In this document: piece after piece, positions 1-9,935 of the stretch
Numbering within the stretch: position 1 is the first letter of the stretch
Layout of the letters: each line of letters opens with the position of its first letter
Assembly (NCBI RefSeq): GCF_017876165.1
Contig: NZ_JAGINQ010000007.1
Location: 62,001 to 126,000, forward strand
Direction of reading: 5' to 3'
DNA length: 64,000 bases
Source: Azospirillum soli
Lineage (GTDB): Bacteria > Pseudomonadota > Alphaproteobacteria > Azospirillales > Azospirillaceae
Program-made: the position numbers and the translations under genes
The notes under the pieces: generated by a model
Told to the model about the DNA's origin: nothing
The model's input: the letters and a program-made list of their open reading frames with translations, nothing else
The model's database searches: none

Positions 1-654
1 GGCAAGCAGCTGTTCATCGCGAACGAGGAAAGCAACGTCGTCACCGTCGTGGACGTGCCGGGGCGCAAGGTCGCCTATCAGGTGGACGTCGGCGTCGAGC
101 CGGAGGGCATGGCCGTCAGCCCGGACGGCAAGTGGGCCGTGAACACGTCGGAGACGACGAACATGGTCCATTGGATCGACACGGAGAAGCGGTCCATCGT
201 GGACAACACGCTGGTCGACGCCCGCCCGCGCTACGCTCAGTTCAGCCAGGACGGCAGCCGCCTGTGGGTGTCGGCGGAGATCGGCGGCACGGTGTCGGTG
301 ATCGACACGGCCACGCGGCAGGTCGCCAAGACCATCGGCTTCAAGATCAAGGGCGTCGCCAAGGACAAGATCCAGCCGGTCGGCGTCAAGCTGACCGACG
401 ACGGCCGTTACGCCTTCGTCGCCCTCGGCCCCGCCAACCACGTCGCGGTGGTGGACGCCAAGACCTTCGAGGTGAAGGACTATCTGCTGGTCGGCCGGCG
501 CGTCTGGCAGCTGGACCTGTCGCCCGACCAGAAGCGGCTCTACACGACCAACGGCGTGTCGGGCGACGTGTCGGTGATCGACGTGGACAGCCTGAAGGTG
601 GTGAAGTCCATCAAGGTCGGCCGCTATCCCTGGGGCGTGGCGGTCAAGGGGTAA
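1..654 (+). CDS. YVTN beta-propeller protein of PQQ-linked alcohol oxidation (5' partial)
   Basis: The reading frame is open from the first base, so the N-terminus lies outside the window. The visible 217 residues carry repeated beta-propeller blades with the pattern VxVIDxxTxxVxxxI/VxVGxxPxGVAVxPDG, for example VSVIDTATRQVAKTIGF and VSVIDVDSLKVVKSIKVG. Proteins of this type sit next to PQQ-dependent alcohol dehydrogenases as catabolism-associated beta-propellers, probably in the periplasm. The next gene begins 4 bases after the stop and is the ABC ATPase normally found in the same cluster, which supports that assignment. An internal GTG at base 49 is not the real start. Confidence 0.85.
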   Translation, partial: GKQLFIANEESNVVTVVDVPGRKVAYQVDVGVEPEGMAVSPDGKWAVNTSETTNMVHWIDTEKRSIVDNTLVDARPRYAQFSQDGSRLWVSAEIGGTVSVIDTATRQVAKTIGFKIKGVAKDKIQPVGVKLTDDGRYAFVALGPANHVAVVDAKTFEVKDYLLVGRRVWQLDLSPDQKRLYTTNGVSGDVSVIDVDSLKVVKSIKVGRYPWGVAVKG

Positions 655-658
655 GGGA

Positions 659-1399
659 ATGGCGGCGCCGGCGCTCTCCATCGAAGGGCTCAGCTACGCC
701 TACGGGCGGGGCGCCTTTGCCTTGAAGGACGTGGCGTTGACGGTCGAGGCGGGGTCCTTCACGGCCCTCCTCGGCCCCAACGGCGCCGGCAAGACGACGC
801 TGTTCGCCCTCATCACACGCCTGTTCGAATCGCCGGGCGGCACCATCCGCATCGGCGGCGCGGACCTGCGGCGGGAGCCCACCAGGGCGCTCGCCCGCAT
901 GGGGGTGGTGTTCCAGCAGCCGACGCTCGACCTCGACCTGACGGTGCGGCAGAACCTGCTGTACTTCGCGGCGCTGCACGGCATTCCGCGCCGCACCGCG
1001 CAGGCCCGCGCGCTCGGTTCCCTCGAACAGCTCGGCATGGCGGAGCGCATCGACGAGACCGTGCGCACGCTGAACGGGGGCCATCGGCGGCGCGTGGAGC
1101 TGGCCCGCGCGCTGCTGCACGAACCGGCCCTGCTGGTGCTGGACGAGCCGACCGTCGGCCTCGACGTGCCGGCCCGCCGCGCCATCGTGGAGCATGTCCA
1201 TTCCCTGTGCCGGGAGCGCGGCATCGCCGTGCTCTGGGCCACCCACCTGATCGACGAGATCGCCCCCGACGACCGCGTCGTGGTCATCCACAAGGGGCAG
1301 ATCCGGGCATCCGGGCCGGTCGCCGACGTGAACCGCGACACCGGGGCCGACACCCTCACCGACAGCTTCAACCGGCTGATCGCCAAGGAGGCGGCATGA
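659..1399 (+). CDS. ABC transporter ATP-binding protein, PQQ alcohol-oxidation type
   Basis: A 246-residue cytoplasmic ABC ATPase. Walker A is GPNGAGKTT near residues 40-48, and Walker B is LLVLDEPT near 159-166, followed by the D-loop GLD. The signature motif reads LNGGHRRRVELARAL instead of the usual LSGGQ, with the Ser replaced by Asn and the Gln by His. That matches the divergent ATPase family found beside PQQ-dependent alcohol dehydrogenases better than a generic exporter. Its stop overlaps the start of the permease gene (ATGA), so the two are translationally coupled. The substrate is unknown; export or maturation of a periplasmic component is only an inference. Confidence 0.88.
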   Translation: MAAPALSIEGLSYAYGRGAFALKDVALTVEAGSFTALLGPNGAGKTTLFALITRLFESPGGTIRIGGADLRREPTRALARMGVVFQQPTLDLDLTVRQNLLYFAALHGIPRRTAQARALGSLEQLGMAERIDETVRTLNGGHRRRVELARALLHEPALLVLDEPTVGLDVPARRAIVEHVHSLCRERGIAVLWATHLIDEIAPDDRVVVIHKGQIRASGPVADVNRDTGADTLTDSFNRLIAKEAA

Positions 1400-2208
1400 C
1401 GACGGCCGCGCATTACGCCCGCGCGCTGGGCGGCATCGTCGGGCGGGAGGTGCTGCGCTTCGTGCACCAGCGCGAACGCTTCCTGTCGGCGCTGGTCCGC
1501 CCGCTGCTCTGGCTGTTCGTCTTCGCGGCGGGTTTCCGGGCGGCGCTGGGCATCGCCATCACCCCGCCCTACGAGACCTACATCCCCTACGAGGTCTACA
1601 TCGTCCCCGGCCTGGTCGGGATGGTGCAGCTGTTCAACGGGATGCAAAGCTCGCTCTCCATGGTCTACGACCGCGAGATGGGCAGCATGCGCATGCTGCT
1701 GGTCAGCCCCCTGCCCCGCTGGTTCCTGCTGACGGCGAAGCTGCTGGCCGGGACGGCGGTGTCGATCCTCCAGGTCTACGCGTTCCTGGCCATCGCTTGG
1801 CTGTACGGCGTGCAGGCGCCGCCGCTGGGCTACGTCACGGTGCTGCCGGCGCTGGTGGTGACGGGGCTGATGCTGGGGGCGCTGGGGATGCTGCTGTCCT
1901 CGGCGATCCGGCAGCTGGAGAACTTCGCGGGCGTGATGAATTTCGTCATCTTCCCGACCTTCTTCCTGTCCACCGCCCTCTACCCGCTGTGGAAGATGCA
2001 GGAGTCGAGCGAGCTGCTCTACACCATCTGCCTCGTCAACCCCTTCAGCCAGGCGGTGGAGCTGATCCGCCACGCGCTCTACCTCAGCCTCAACGCCCAG
2101 GCGCTGGCCTGGACGGTGCTGGCGCTGGCGGCGTTCCTGGGCGGCGCGATCTTCGGCTACAACCCGGCGCGCGGTTTCCTGGCGCGGCGGGGTGCCGGCG
2201 CGGAGTAG
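1396..2208 (+). CDS. ABC-2 type transporter permease
   Basis: A 270-residue integral membrane protein with about six hydrophobic segments, starting from the ATG that overlaps the ATPase stop codon. A much longer in-frame start upstream would read antisense-like residues through the ATPase gene and was rejected. The run MGSMRMLLVSPLPRWFLLTAK is the conserved cytoplasmic loop of ABC-2 permeases of the DrrB/NodJ type. It forms the membrane half of the transporter with the preceding ATPase and belongs to the same probable operon as the beta-propeller gene. The substrate cannot be told from the sequence. Confidence 0.88.
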   Translation: MTTAAHYARALGGIVGREVLRFVHQRERFLSALVRPLLWLFVFAAGFRAALGIAITPPYETYIPYEVYIVPGLVGMVQLFNGMQSSLSMVYDREMGSMRMLLVSPLPRWFLLTAKLLAGTAVSILQVYAFLAIAWLYGVQAPPLGYVTVLPALVVTGLMLGALGMLLSSAIRQLENFAGVMNFVIFPTFFLSTALYPLWKMQESSELLYTICLVNPFSQAVELIRHALYLSLNAQALAWTVLALAAFLGGAIFGYNPARGFLARRGAGAE

Positions 2209-2227
2209 CGCGTTGCCCCCTCCCTAC

Positions 2228-2288
2228 CCCTCCCCCGCCTTTGGCGGTGGAGGGAATGAGGCCCCCTCTCCCGCGAAGCGGGGGAGGG
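2228..2288. repeat. Tandem GC-rich hairpins between convergent genes
   Basis: Two imperfect palindromes lie in tandem: one at 2228-2254 (12-bp arms, loop TTT, one mismatch) and one at 2264-2288 (11-bp arms CCCTCTCCCGC/GCGGGGGAGGG, loop GAA). They separate the convergent permease and kinase genes and may act as a bidirectional terminator, though neither has a T-tract. The CCCTCTCCC/GGGGAGGG pattern recurs near 13.4, 17.5, 17.6 and 26.8 kb, so it looks like a dispersed repeat family. Confidence 0.55.
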
Positions 2289-2309
2289 TTGGGGAGGAGG
2301 CAGCGGGTA

Positions 2310-4964
2310 TCACCCCACCAACCCCGTCATCACCGCGCGCAGCTGCGCCGGGCGCACCGGCTTGTTGAGGATCTGGCAAGACAGGGCCTGCGCCTCCTCC
2401 ACCACCTCGGCCGTGCGGTTGGCGGTGATCAGCACGGCCGGCAGGTCCGGCCCGCAGCGCGACCGCACCCGCGCGATCTCGGTGAAGCCGATCACGCCGT
2501 TGTCGAGGTGATAGTCGGCGATCAGCACGTCCGGAGACACCTCGGCCAGCCCGGCCAGCGCCTCGTCGCCGGAGGCCGCCGTCGCCACCGAGCAGCCCCA
2601 GCCTTCCAGCAGGGCGCGCATGCCGGCGAGCACCGCCGGCTCGTTGTCGATGACCAGCACGCGCGTCCCGGCCAGCCGGTTGGTCGCCGAACGCACCGGC
2701 CTGTCGAGCACGCGCGGCGGGCGGGCGTAGGTTCCGAAGGGCACGGTGACGGCGAAGACCGACCCGCGCCCCGGCTCCGACCGCACGGTGATCGGGTGAT
2801 CGAGCATCCGCGCCACGCGGTCCACGATGGCGAGGCCGAGGCCCATGCCGCGCACCCGCTCGTTGGCGCAGGGCGTGTCGAGCCGCCGGAACTCCTCGAA
2901 GATCTCGCCCAGCTTGTCGCGCGGCACGCCGGGACCGGTGTCCCACACCTCGATGCGCAGGCCCGCCTTGGTGCGGCGGCAGCCGACCAGCACGCGGCCC
3001 GCCCCACCCTTCGACGGCGTGTAGCGCAGCGCGTTGGACAGGAAGTTCTGAAGGATCCGGCGCAGCAGCCGGATGTCGCTGCGCACCACCGCGTGGCTGC
3101 CGACGACGCGCAGCTCAAGCCCGCGTTCCCGCGCCACGGCGGCGTATTCGGTGGCCAGCGCGCCGAGCAGGCTCTTGATCGGGAAATCGGCGACCTCCGG
3201 CCGCACCGCGCCCGCGTCCAGCTTGGAGATGTCCAGCAGGGCCGACAGCAGATCCTCGACCGAGGCCAGCGCCACGTCGATGTTGTCCACCAGCCCCCGG
3301 TTCGGCGCCGGCTGCTCCAGGTCGCCCAGCGCCGAGACGAACAGCCGCGCCGCGTTCAGCGGTTGCAGCAGGTCGTGGCTGGCCGCCGCCAGGAACTTGG
3401 TCTTGGAGAGGTTGGCCTGTTCCGCCTCCGCCTTGGCGAGGCGAAGCGCCTCCTCCTCCCGCCGCAGCTTTTCGTTCAGGTGGGTCAGCTCCGCCGTGCG
3501 CTCGACGACGCGCCGCTCCAGGCTGTCCTTGGCGTCGGCCAGCGCCTCGGCGGCGAGACGCCGTTCGGTGATGTCGTGGATCAGGCCGAAATAGCCCAGG
3601 ACCTCGTGCTTCTCGCCGAAATGCGGGATGTAGGTGGCGACGGCGTAGCGCGGCGCGCCGTTGTCGCCGGGCAGTTCCAGTTCGAAGGTGACGTCCTCGC
3701 CGGCCAGCGCGCGCTCCACATAGGGCTTGCGCACCTCGTAATAGGCGTCGCCCAGCGCCGCCCACATGTGCTGGCCCTCGATCTCCTCGCGGGTGCGGTT
3801 GAACCAGTCCTCGTAGGCCCTGTTGACGAAGCGGAATCGCTGGTCGGCGTCCACATAGGCGATCAGCGCCGGCACCGCGTCGGTGACCAGACGGATGCGC
3901 TGTTCGCTGTCGCGCAACGCCTCCTCCACCCGCTTGCGCCCGGTGATGTCGGTGAAGGTCATGACGAAGCCGCCGCCCGGCATGGGGTTGCGGCTGATCT
4001 CCAGCACCGTGTCGTCCTGCCAGCGCTGCTCGACGAGGCAGCTCGGCATCATCAGCGCGCTCAGCGACAGCCCGCGATCCCCCAGCGCCGCGTGGTGCAG
4101 CACGAAGTCGGCGAAGCTCGCCCCCTTCTGGGCGACGGTTTCCGGCAGGCGCAGCAGGCTGGCGAAGCGCTCGTTCCAGGCGACCAGCCGCTGTTCGCGG
4201 TCGTACACCGAGACGCCCTGGACGATGTTGTCCAGCGTGGATTGCAGCAGGGCCGACTTCTCGGCCAGCTCGCGTTCGCGCCGCCGGGTCTCGTGCTCCT
4301 TGATGTCGGTGATGTCGGTGTAGACGCCGACCACGCCGCCGTCGCGGGTGCGCCGCTCGTTCACCTGAACCCAGCGCCCGTCCGACAGGCGGTAGATGTA
4401 GGGACCCTTCAGTTCGCGATGCTGCGCCAGCCGTTGCGCCAGCCACAGGTCCGGGCGGGGGTAGGCGTCGGCGACCGAGCGGCTCGACGCCGCCAGCTCG
4501 GCGATCTCGCGGAACCGCACGCCGGGCACGATGCGGTCGCGGATTTCCGGCCACAGCGCCAGATACTTGTTGTTGCACAGCACCAGCCGGTCGTCGCCGT
4601 CGAAGATAGCAAAGCCCTCGTTCACCGACTCGATGGCTTCCGACAGGCGGGTGCGCATGGTGTCCGCCAGTTCCTTGGCGCGGGCGAGGTCGCGGTGGCT
4701 GTCCTCCAGCTCGCGCAGCGCCCGTTCCAGCTCCAGCGTGCGCTCGCGCACCTTCTGCTCCAGCACGATGGCGGTCTGGAACAGGGAGAAGGCGCCGCCC
4801 TGCACGTCCATGGACCGCTCGACCCGGTCCATCAGCACCTGATTGATGCGCTTCAGCTTCTGGTTCTCGCGCTCCAGCTCGGCCAGGCGCGCGCGCTCAT
4901 CCGCCGTTACGGGTGCATCCTCCCGGCGTTCGGGATCGGGGCGGTCGGAAAAGACAAGCGTCAT
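2310..4964 (-). CDS. PAS-domain hybrid histidine kinase, NahK/ErcS'-like
   Basis: An 884-residue cytoplasmic hybrid kinase with no membrane segment. Order: coiled coil (about 20-100), three PAS domains (about 105-225, 235-345, 350-470), a second coiled coil, HisKA with H-box SHDLLQPLNAARLF (phospho-His about H530), HATPase with N-box NFLSNALRY, G1 DTGPGVP (about 675) and G2 GMGLGLAI (about 706), and a C-terminal receiver with IADYHLDNG (phospho-acceptor D817) and the conserved Lys in LNKPVRP. This is the layout of Pseudomonas NahK (PA1976), which signals with the NO-binding FIST protein NosP. Its start overlaps the stop of the adjacent FIST gene by 4 bases, so the two are coupled. A histidine phosphotransfer partner is not present in the window. 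Confidence 0.88.
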   Translation of the reverse strand: MTLVFSDRPDPERREDAPVTADERARLAELERENQKLKRINQVLMDRVERSMDVQGGAFSLFQTAIVLEQKVRERTLELERALRELEDSHRDLARAKELADTMRTRLSEAIESVNEGFAIFDGDDRLVLCNNKYLALWPEIRDRIVPGVRFREIAELAASSRSVADAYPRPDLWLAQRLAQHRELKGPYIYRLSDGRWVQVNERRTRDGGVVGVYTDITDIKEHETRRRERELAEKSALLQSTLDNIVQGVSVYDREQRLVAWNERFASLLRLPETVAQKGASFADFVLHHAALGDRGLSLSALMMPSCLVEQRWQDDTVLEISRNPMPGGGFVMTFTDITGRKRVEEALRDSEQRIRLVTDAVPALIAYVDADQRFRFVNRAYEDWFNRTREEIEGQHMWAALGDAYYEVRKPYVERALAGEDVTFELELPGDNGAPRYAVATYIPHFGEKHEVLGYFGLIHDITERRLAAEALADAKDSLERRVVERTAELTHLNEKLRREEEALRLAKAEAEQANLSKTKFLAAASHDLLQPLNAARLFVSALGDLEQPAPNRGLVDNIDVALASVEDLLSALLDISKLDAGAVRPEVADFPIKSLLGALATEYAAVARERGLELRVVGSHAVVRSDIRLLRRILQNFLSNALRYTPSKGGAGRVLVGCRRTKAGLRIEVWDTGPGVPRDKLGEIFEEFRRLDTPCANERVRGMGLGLAIVDRVARMLDHPITVRSEPGRGSVFAVTVPFGTYARPPRVLDRPVRSATNRLAGTRVLVIDNEPAVLAGMRALLEGWGCSVATAASGDEALAGLAEVSPDVLIADYHLDNGVIGFTEIARVRSRCGPDLPAVLITANRTAEVVEEAQALSCQILNKPVRPAQLRAVMTGLVG

Positions 4965-6169
4965 CGGGCACCTATGGCAACGCCCGTGAAGGTCTGGTTG
5001 ACGTGCATGGCGTTGTACTGCTCGCCGTAGGCGCAGAAGCCGACCACCTTGTGGCGCGCCAGCGAATCCGACATGACGCGCTTCAGCTGCCGCTGCTCCA
5101 GCTCCAGCCGGCGCAGGATGCAGTCGCAGCCCAGCACGAGGTCCGGCGGCCCGCCGATCTCGGCGGCCAGCCGCAGCATCATCGCCTCGAAATTCTCCAC
5201 CGGATCGACGCCCTGGGCGACGGTCAGGACGATCCCCTCGTCGATGGCGCAGTAGAAGGTCAGGCTCTCGTCCTCGTTGACCTTCTGGATGGAGCGGACG
5301 TGATACTCGCCCCCCACCCGCACCACGACGGGGTGTGCTGCGAAGATCATCGGCGTCAGCGGCTCGCCCTCCAGCCCGACCATGCGGGCGTACTCGCGCC
5401 CGGCCGGCTCGGCGTTGATCTCGGTGACGATGCGGCGCTGCGGGTCGGCGCCGGTGACCACCATCTTGCGGTCGGAGCTGACGAAATGCTCGGTTCGGAA
5501 CACCACGAAATGGCGGGTGGTGGTGACCAGCATCAGCACCGCGGCGTTCGACTGGAACCGCCCGCCGTGCAGGACGAAGGTCCGCTCGAACCGCAGTTCG
5601 TCCCCGGCGGAGCCACCGAACAGCGGGATGTCCATCAGAACGCTGTGCAGCGCGCTGACCACCATCTCCTCCCGGCGCGACATGCCGTCGATCATCAGGA
5701 AGGCGAAGCTGCCGTAGTCGCGGAAGCCGTCGCCGCGCGCGGCCAGCGCCCCGTCGCGCTGCTCCATCAGCCCGCGCAGCACGCGCGGCGCGTCGGCGAT
5801 GGAAAAGCGGTCGAGGTCGTCGATCCGCTCCGTCGCGATGGCGAAGTCGGAGCGCGGAAAGCCGATGCCGACCAGGGATCCGGCGGCGTAGCCGAAGGGC
5901 GTGATCTCCCCCGCCGTGGTGCAGCCGACCACCGGCACCGGCCCGAACAGTTCGGCCAGGGCGGCGGCCAGTTCCTCCCGGTCGTGGTGGGGGGAGCAGA
6001 AGACCAGCGCCATTTCCAGCTCGGCCCGGCCCAGCGCCTCGAACAGTTCCCGCGCCGCCGTGCGCGCGTCCTCGGCCATGGAGACGGCGCGGGGCAGCGG
6101 CGGGCGGGCCGGAGCGTCGGTGTCTGCGTGTGGGTGACGGTTCGTGGACAGCATCGGCATCGCGTTCAC
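4961..6169 (-). CDS. FIST-domain sensor protein, NosP-like
   Basis: A 402-residue soluble protein. The FIST_N domain spans about 40-230 (LVFCSPHHDREELAAAL, VVGCTTAGEITP) and FIST_C about 245-395, ending with VVGFCAYGEQYNAMHVNQT. FIST proteins are intracellular small-ligand sensors, and in Pseudomonas and other proteobacteria the NosP subgroup binds heme and nitric oxide and is encoded next to the NahK kinase. Here it is the first gene of the pair and its TGA overlaps the kinase ATG. Heme binding by this copy is inferred from gene order only. An alternative start a few residues downstream (MPML) is possible. Confidence 0.85.
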   Translation of the reverse strand: MNAMPMLSTNRHPHADTDAPARPPLPRAVSMAEDARTAARELFEALGRAELEMALVFCSPHHDREELAAALAELFGPVPVVGCTTAGEITPFGYAAGSLVGIGFPRSDFAIATERIDDLDRFSIADAPRVLRGLMEQRDGALAARGDGFRDYGSFAFLMIDGMSRREEMVVSALHSVLMDIPLFGGSAGDELRFERTFVLHGGRFQSNAAVLMLVTTTRHFVVFRTEHFVSSDRKMVVTGADPQRRIVTEINAEPAGREYARMVGLEGEPLTPMIFAAHPVVVRVGGEYHVRSIQKVNEDESLTFYCAIDEGIVLTVAQGVDPVENFEAMMLRLAAEIGGPPDLVLGCDCILRRLELEQRQLKRVMSDSLARHKVVGFCAYGEQYNAMHVNQTFTGVAIGAR

Positions 6170-6428
6170 CGCCGGGACTGGGGTGACCTTTACGTTAGGC
6201 GCTCAGGTTACCGCACCGCCGCACGGCGGGCAAAGGCGATGGGGACCGGCGGGCATGCGACCATCGTCTAAGAAGGCAGGCTTGCTTGGTTGTGGAACTG
6301 GCGTCAAAGCGGCGGAATGCCTTGCCAACGAACTGCGAACCTCCGAAACACCGTTGTGGCGCCATCACCGATCTCGCCGATTCAACGAAAACGTTGAATG
6401 CATTTCTCGCCTTTGATATCGCACTCTG

Positions 6429-7400
6429 ATGCATATGCCCTTTTTTCTATCGGCTGTCGCCTTCGCTGGATGCTTGACGGCGGCCATCGTTACCGCTCAG
6501 GAACTCCCGCCCACCGCCCAGGAGGAATGCATTTGCATTAACCAATCCGCCCCCAGCGGTGGAGCAGAGCCCTCCTCGTCGTCCAACATCAGCCAGGATG
6601 CCGCAAAAAAGCTCGAAGCGATTCGATCCGCAATAGCCACGAAGCCGGATGACATCTTTGGCCTCCCGGAACAAGACTGGCTGGAAAAGATCGTATCCAT
6701 ATTTTTCCATTGGCAACTTCTTCCGCTCTTTATTGGCGCCATTACATTTTACATTCTAATAATGCAAACCCGCTCAAGCTCACGGCAGTTCAATCATCTG
6801 CTTGAAATTGAGAGAAAGGCGTATCTCTCTTCTCTCCTCCACCATTCGGAAATTTACCGATTACAAATCTCTTCGTCCCTCCACAAGCTTGAACAGGCCG
6901 TCGCGAGGGCCGAAAAGTTGCGCCGCCAACTCTCTGCAATTCCCGAGGAGAAAGCCACGCCCGGCGGTCGGCATCCGACGACCGTCGAAGAGTGGGTAGA
7001 GACCAGAAATCGCGATGAGTTACGCCAGAAAGTATCCCTGGAGTTCTCTGGCGCCTTCCAAAACGTCATCGAATGCGCAAGACAAGAAATTGCATTGCCG
7101 AAGCCACTTAATGATGATTGGCGTGGACTTTCGCTTGCTGGTGAAGAATTTTTCTTGAGAGCCAGAGAAATTTCTTTTTCTCAGCGAGACCTGTCATATA
7201 GCCGAGAAAGATTCTTGGAGCAAATAAACACCGATAAAACAGACCTTTTTGAAGCTTCAAAAGATCTTGTTCAAACTTTGGCAAGAATACGAGAAGAGGC
7301 TCACGACATTTACCACGCATCAAGCGTTGCACTGAGATTCCGAGGAGCCAAGAAGCCTTCGCGGATGCCTCGCTCGCTGCCGGATGGCCTACCATTTTAG
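6429..7400 (+). CDS. Hypothetical exported membrane protein, orphan of low GC
   Basis: A 323-residue protein that I do not recognise. It begins with a signal-peptide-like stretch (residues 1-24, ending TAQ), then a Ser-rich linker with a CIC motif, a transmembrane helix at about 93-112 (FFHWQLLPLFIGAITFYIL), and a long charged region with helical, coiled-coil-like character to the C-terminus. Base composition and codon use are clearly poorer in G+C than every neighbour (many TTT, AAA and ATA codons), which suggests horizontal acquisition. No clear ribosome binding site precedes the start, and a second in-frame ATG lies 6 bases later. It sits alone between the nosP-like gene and the aldehyde dehydrogenase genes. 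Confidence 0.6.
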   Translation: MHMPFFLSAVAFAGCLTAAIVTAQELPPTAQEECICINQSAPSGGAEPSSSSNISQDAAKKLEAIRSAIATKPDDIFGLPEQDWLEKIVSIFFHWQLLPLFIGAITFYILIMQTRSSSRQFNHLLEIERKAYLSSLLHHSEIYRLQISSSLHKLEQAVARAEKLRRQLSAIPEEKATPGGRHPTTVEEWVETRNRDELRQKVSLEFSGAFQNVIECARQEIALPKPLNDDWRGLSLAGEEFFLRAREISFSQRDLSYSRERFLEQINTDKTDLFEASKDLVQTLARIREEAHDIYHASSVALRFRGAKKPSRMPRSLPDGLPF

Positions 7401-7465
7401 TTTGCAGTTGGCACCGTGAGAGGAACGACTGCCGTGCGGCAATGATCGGTCAGCTGAAGCCATAT

Positions 7466-7498
7466 AAAAAGGCGCCGCCCGTAAGTGCGGGCGGCGCC
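7466..7498 (-). terminator. Rho-independent terminator of the DUF779/aldehyde dehydrogenase genes
   Basis: Perfect 11-bp stem GGCGCCGCCCG/CGGGCGGCGCC with a 6-base loop (7482-7487). Read on the minus strand, it is followed by five Ts at 7470-7466. It lies about 130 bases beyond the DUF779 stop codon on that strand. Confidence 0.8.
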
Positions 7499-7623
7499 GA
7501 GTTTCGGTTCCAGAGTGCACCGCCGCCAGGAGTGCGGAAACTATGGCGGCTGTGCCGACCGGGAAAATCCCACAGGAAAATTCCCAAAGCCGGCACCTTC
7601 ATACCGCGAATTGCGAAGCGGCG

Positions 7624-8016
7624 CTATGCTGATTTCGCCATATCGCCGCCCATGGAGCCATCGCGGCGAAGCTCGTCCAGCTCGGCGTCGGTGAACAGGC
7701 GCGAGCGGGTGAGGAAGCGCACGCCCTCCGGCGCTTCCAGGGAAAAACTGGCCCCGCGTCCGGGCACCACGTCGATGATCAGCTGGGTGTGCTCCCAATA
7801 GGCGAACTGCGCCGCCCCCATGTAGAAGGGGCAGCCGCCGATCTCGCCGAGCCGCACGTCCTGACCGCCCGGCTTGAACTCCCCATCCATAAAGCACATC
7901 GGCGCGCTGCCGTCGCAGCACCCGCCGGACTGGTGGAAGAACAGGGGGCCGTGCCGCTCCCGCAGCGTGTCGATCAGCTCAAGGGCGGCCGGTGTGGCGA
8001 GAACGCGTTCGACCAT
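7624..8016 (-). CDS. DUF779 family protein
   Basis: A 130-residue protein starting at MVERVLAT, with an AAGG ribosome binding site about 9 bases upstream; a longer start at 8064 also exists. It contains the family hallmarks HQSGGCCDGSAPMC and GCPFYMG, a Cys-rich set that could bind a metal. DUF779 genes are regularly found just downstream of ExaC/AldA-type aldehyde dehydrogenases, as here (72 bases downstream), but their role is not established. The last codons overlap a short sequence that resembles part of the dehydrogenase upstream region (see findings). Confidence 0.85.
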   Translation of the reverse strand: MVERVLATPAALELIDTLRERHGPLFFHQSGGCCDGSAPMCFMDGEFKPGGQDVRLGEIGGCPFYMGAAQFAYWEHTQLIIDVVPGRGASFSLEAPEGVRFLTRSRLFTDAELDELRRDGSMGGDMAKSA

Positions 8017-8088
8017 GGGAGAAACCTTCGCGAAAAGCTGGCCGGGGGTTGTGCCCCCGGCCATCAGTCCACAGGGAGGAGCAAACGA

Positions 8089-9609
<1,521 letters not shown>

Positions 9610-9659
9610 AGCGATTCCCTCCCAAGAATGAATGGCCACATGCGTTGTGCGGATTTTGC

Positions 9660-9675
9660 CATATCGCCCGATATG
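9660..9675. promoter_or_regulatory. Perfect palindrome upstream of aldehyde dehydrogenase (candidate operator)
   Basis: CATATCG-CC-CGATATG is a perfect 7+7 inverted repeat with a 2-base centre, 51 bases before the GTG start of the aldehyde dehydrogenase and about 260 bases before the ModE-like regulator. The surrounding 326-base divergent region (9610-9935) holds no gene that I can support. The size and position fit a regulator-binding site, but the protein that binds it is not known. Confidence 0.5.
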
Positions 9676-9935
9676 CGTTTTCCGCCACAGCGCACCGCCG
9701 ATATCAATGCATTCGGCGTCTCCGGTAAATGCGACTTTGGATCAAGCCTGAACTCGGGCTTAAACGGGCGTCCGCCGGGGACAGAGGAACTCCCGCATCT
9801 CTTGGTTCGGCTGGCTTGCGGCCGGAACCCGCAACGGACCGACGTCGAAACAAACTTGCATCGGCGGCGATGACGATGAGAGTGTCCGGGAATAACCCTT
9901 GGCGGGTAAATGGTACCTTTGGACGGAAACCCGGC

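Noticed and set aside
1797..5030. Very long open frame (1077 codons) on the plus strand
   Set aside because: It lies antisense to the PAS hybrid kinase and reads as His/Arg/Gln-rich low-complexity protein, the usual shadow of high-GC codon bias.
7442..7801. Plus-strand frame of 119 codons
   Set aside because: It overlaps the DUF779 gene antisense and the terminator, and has no ribosome site.
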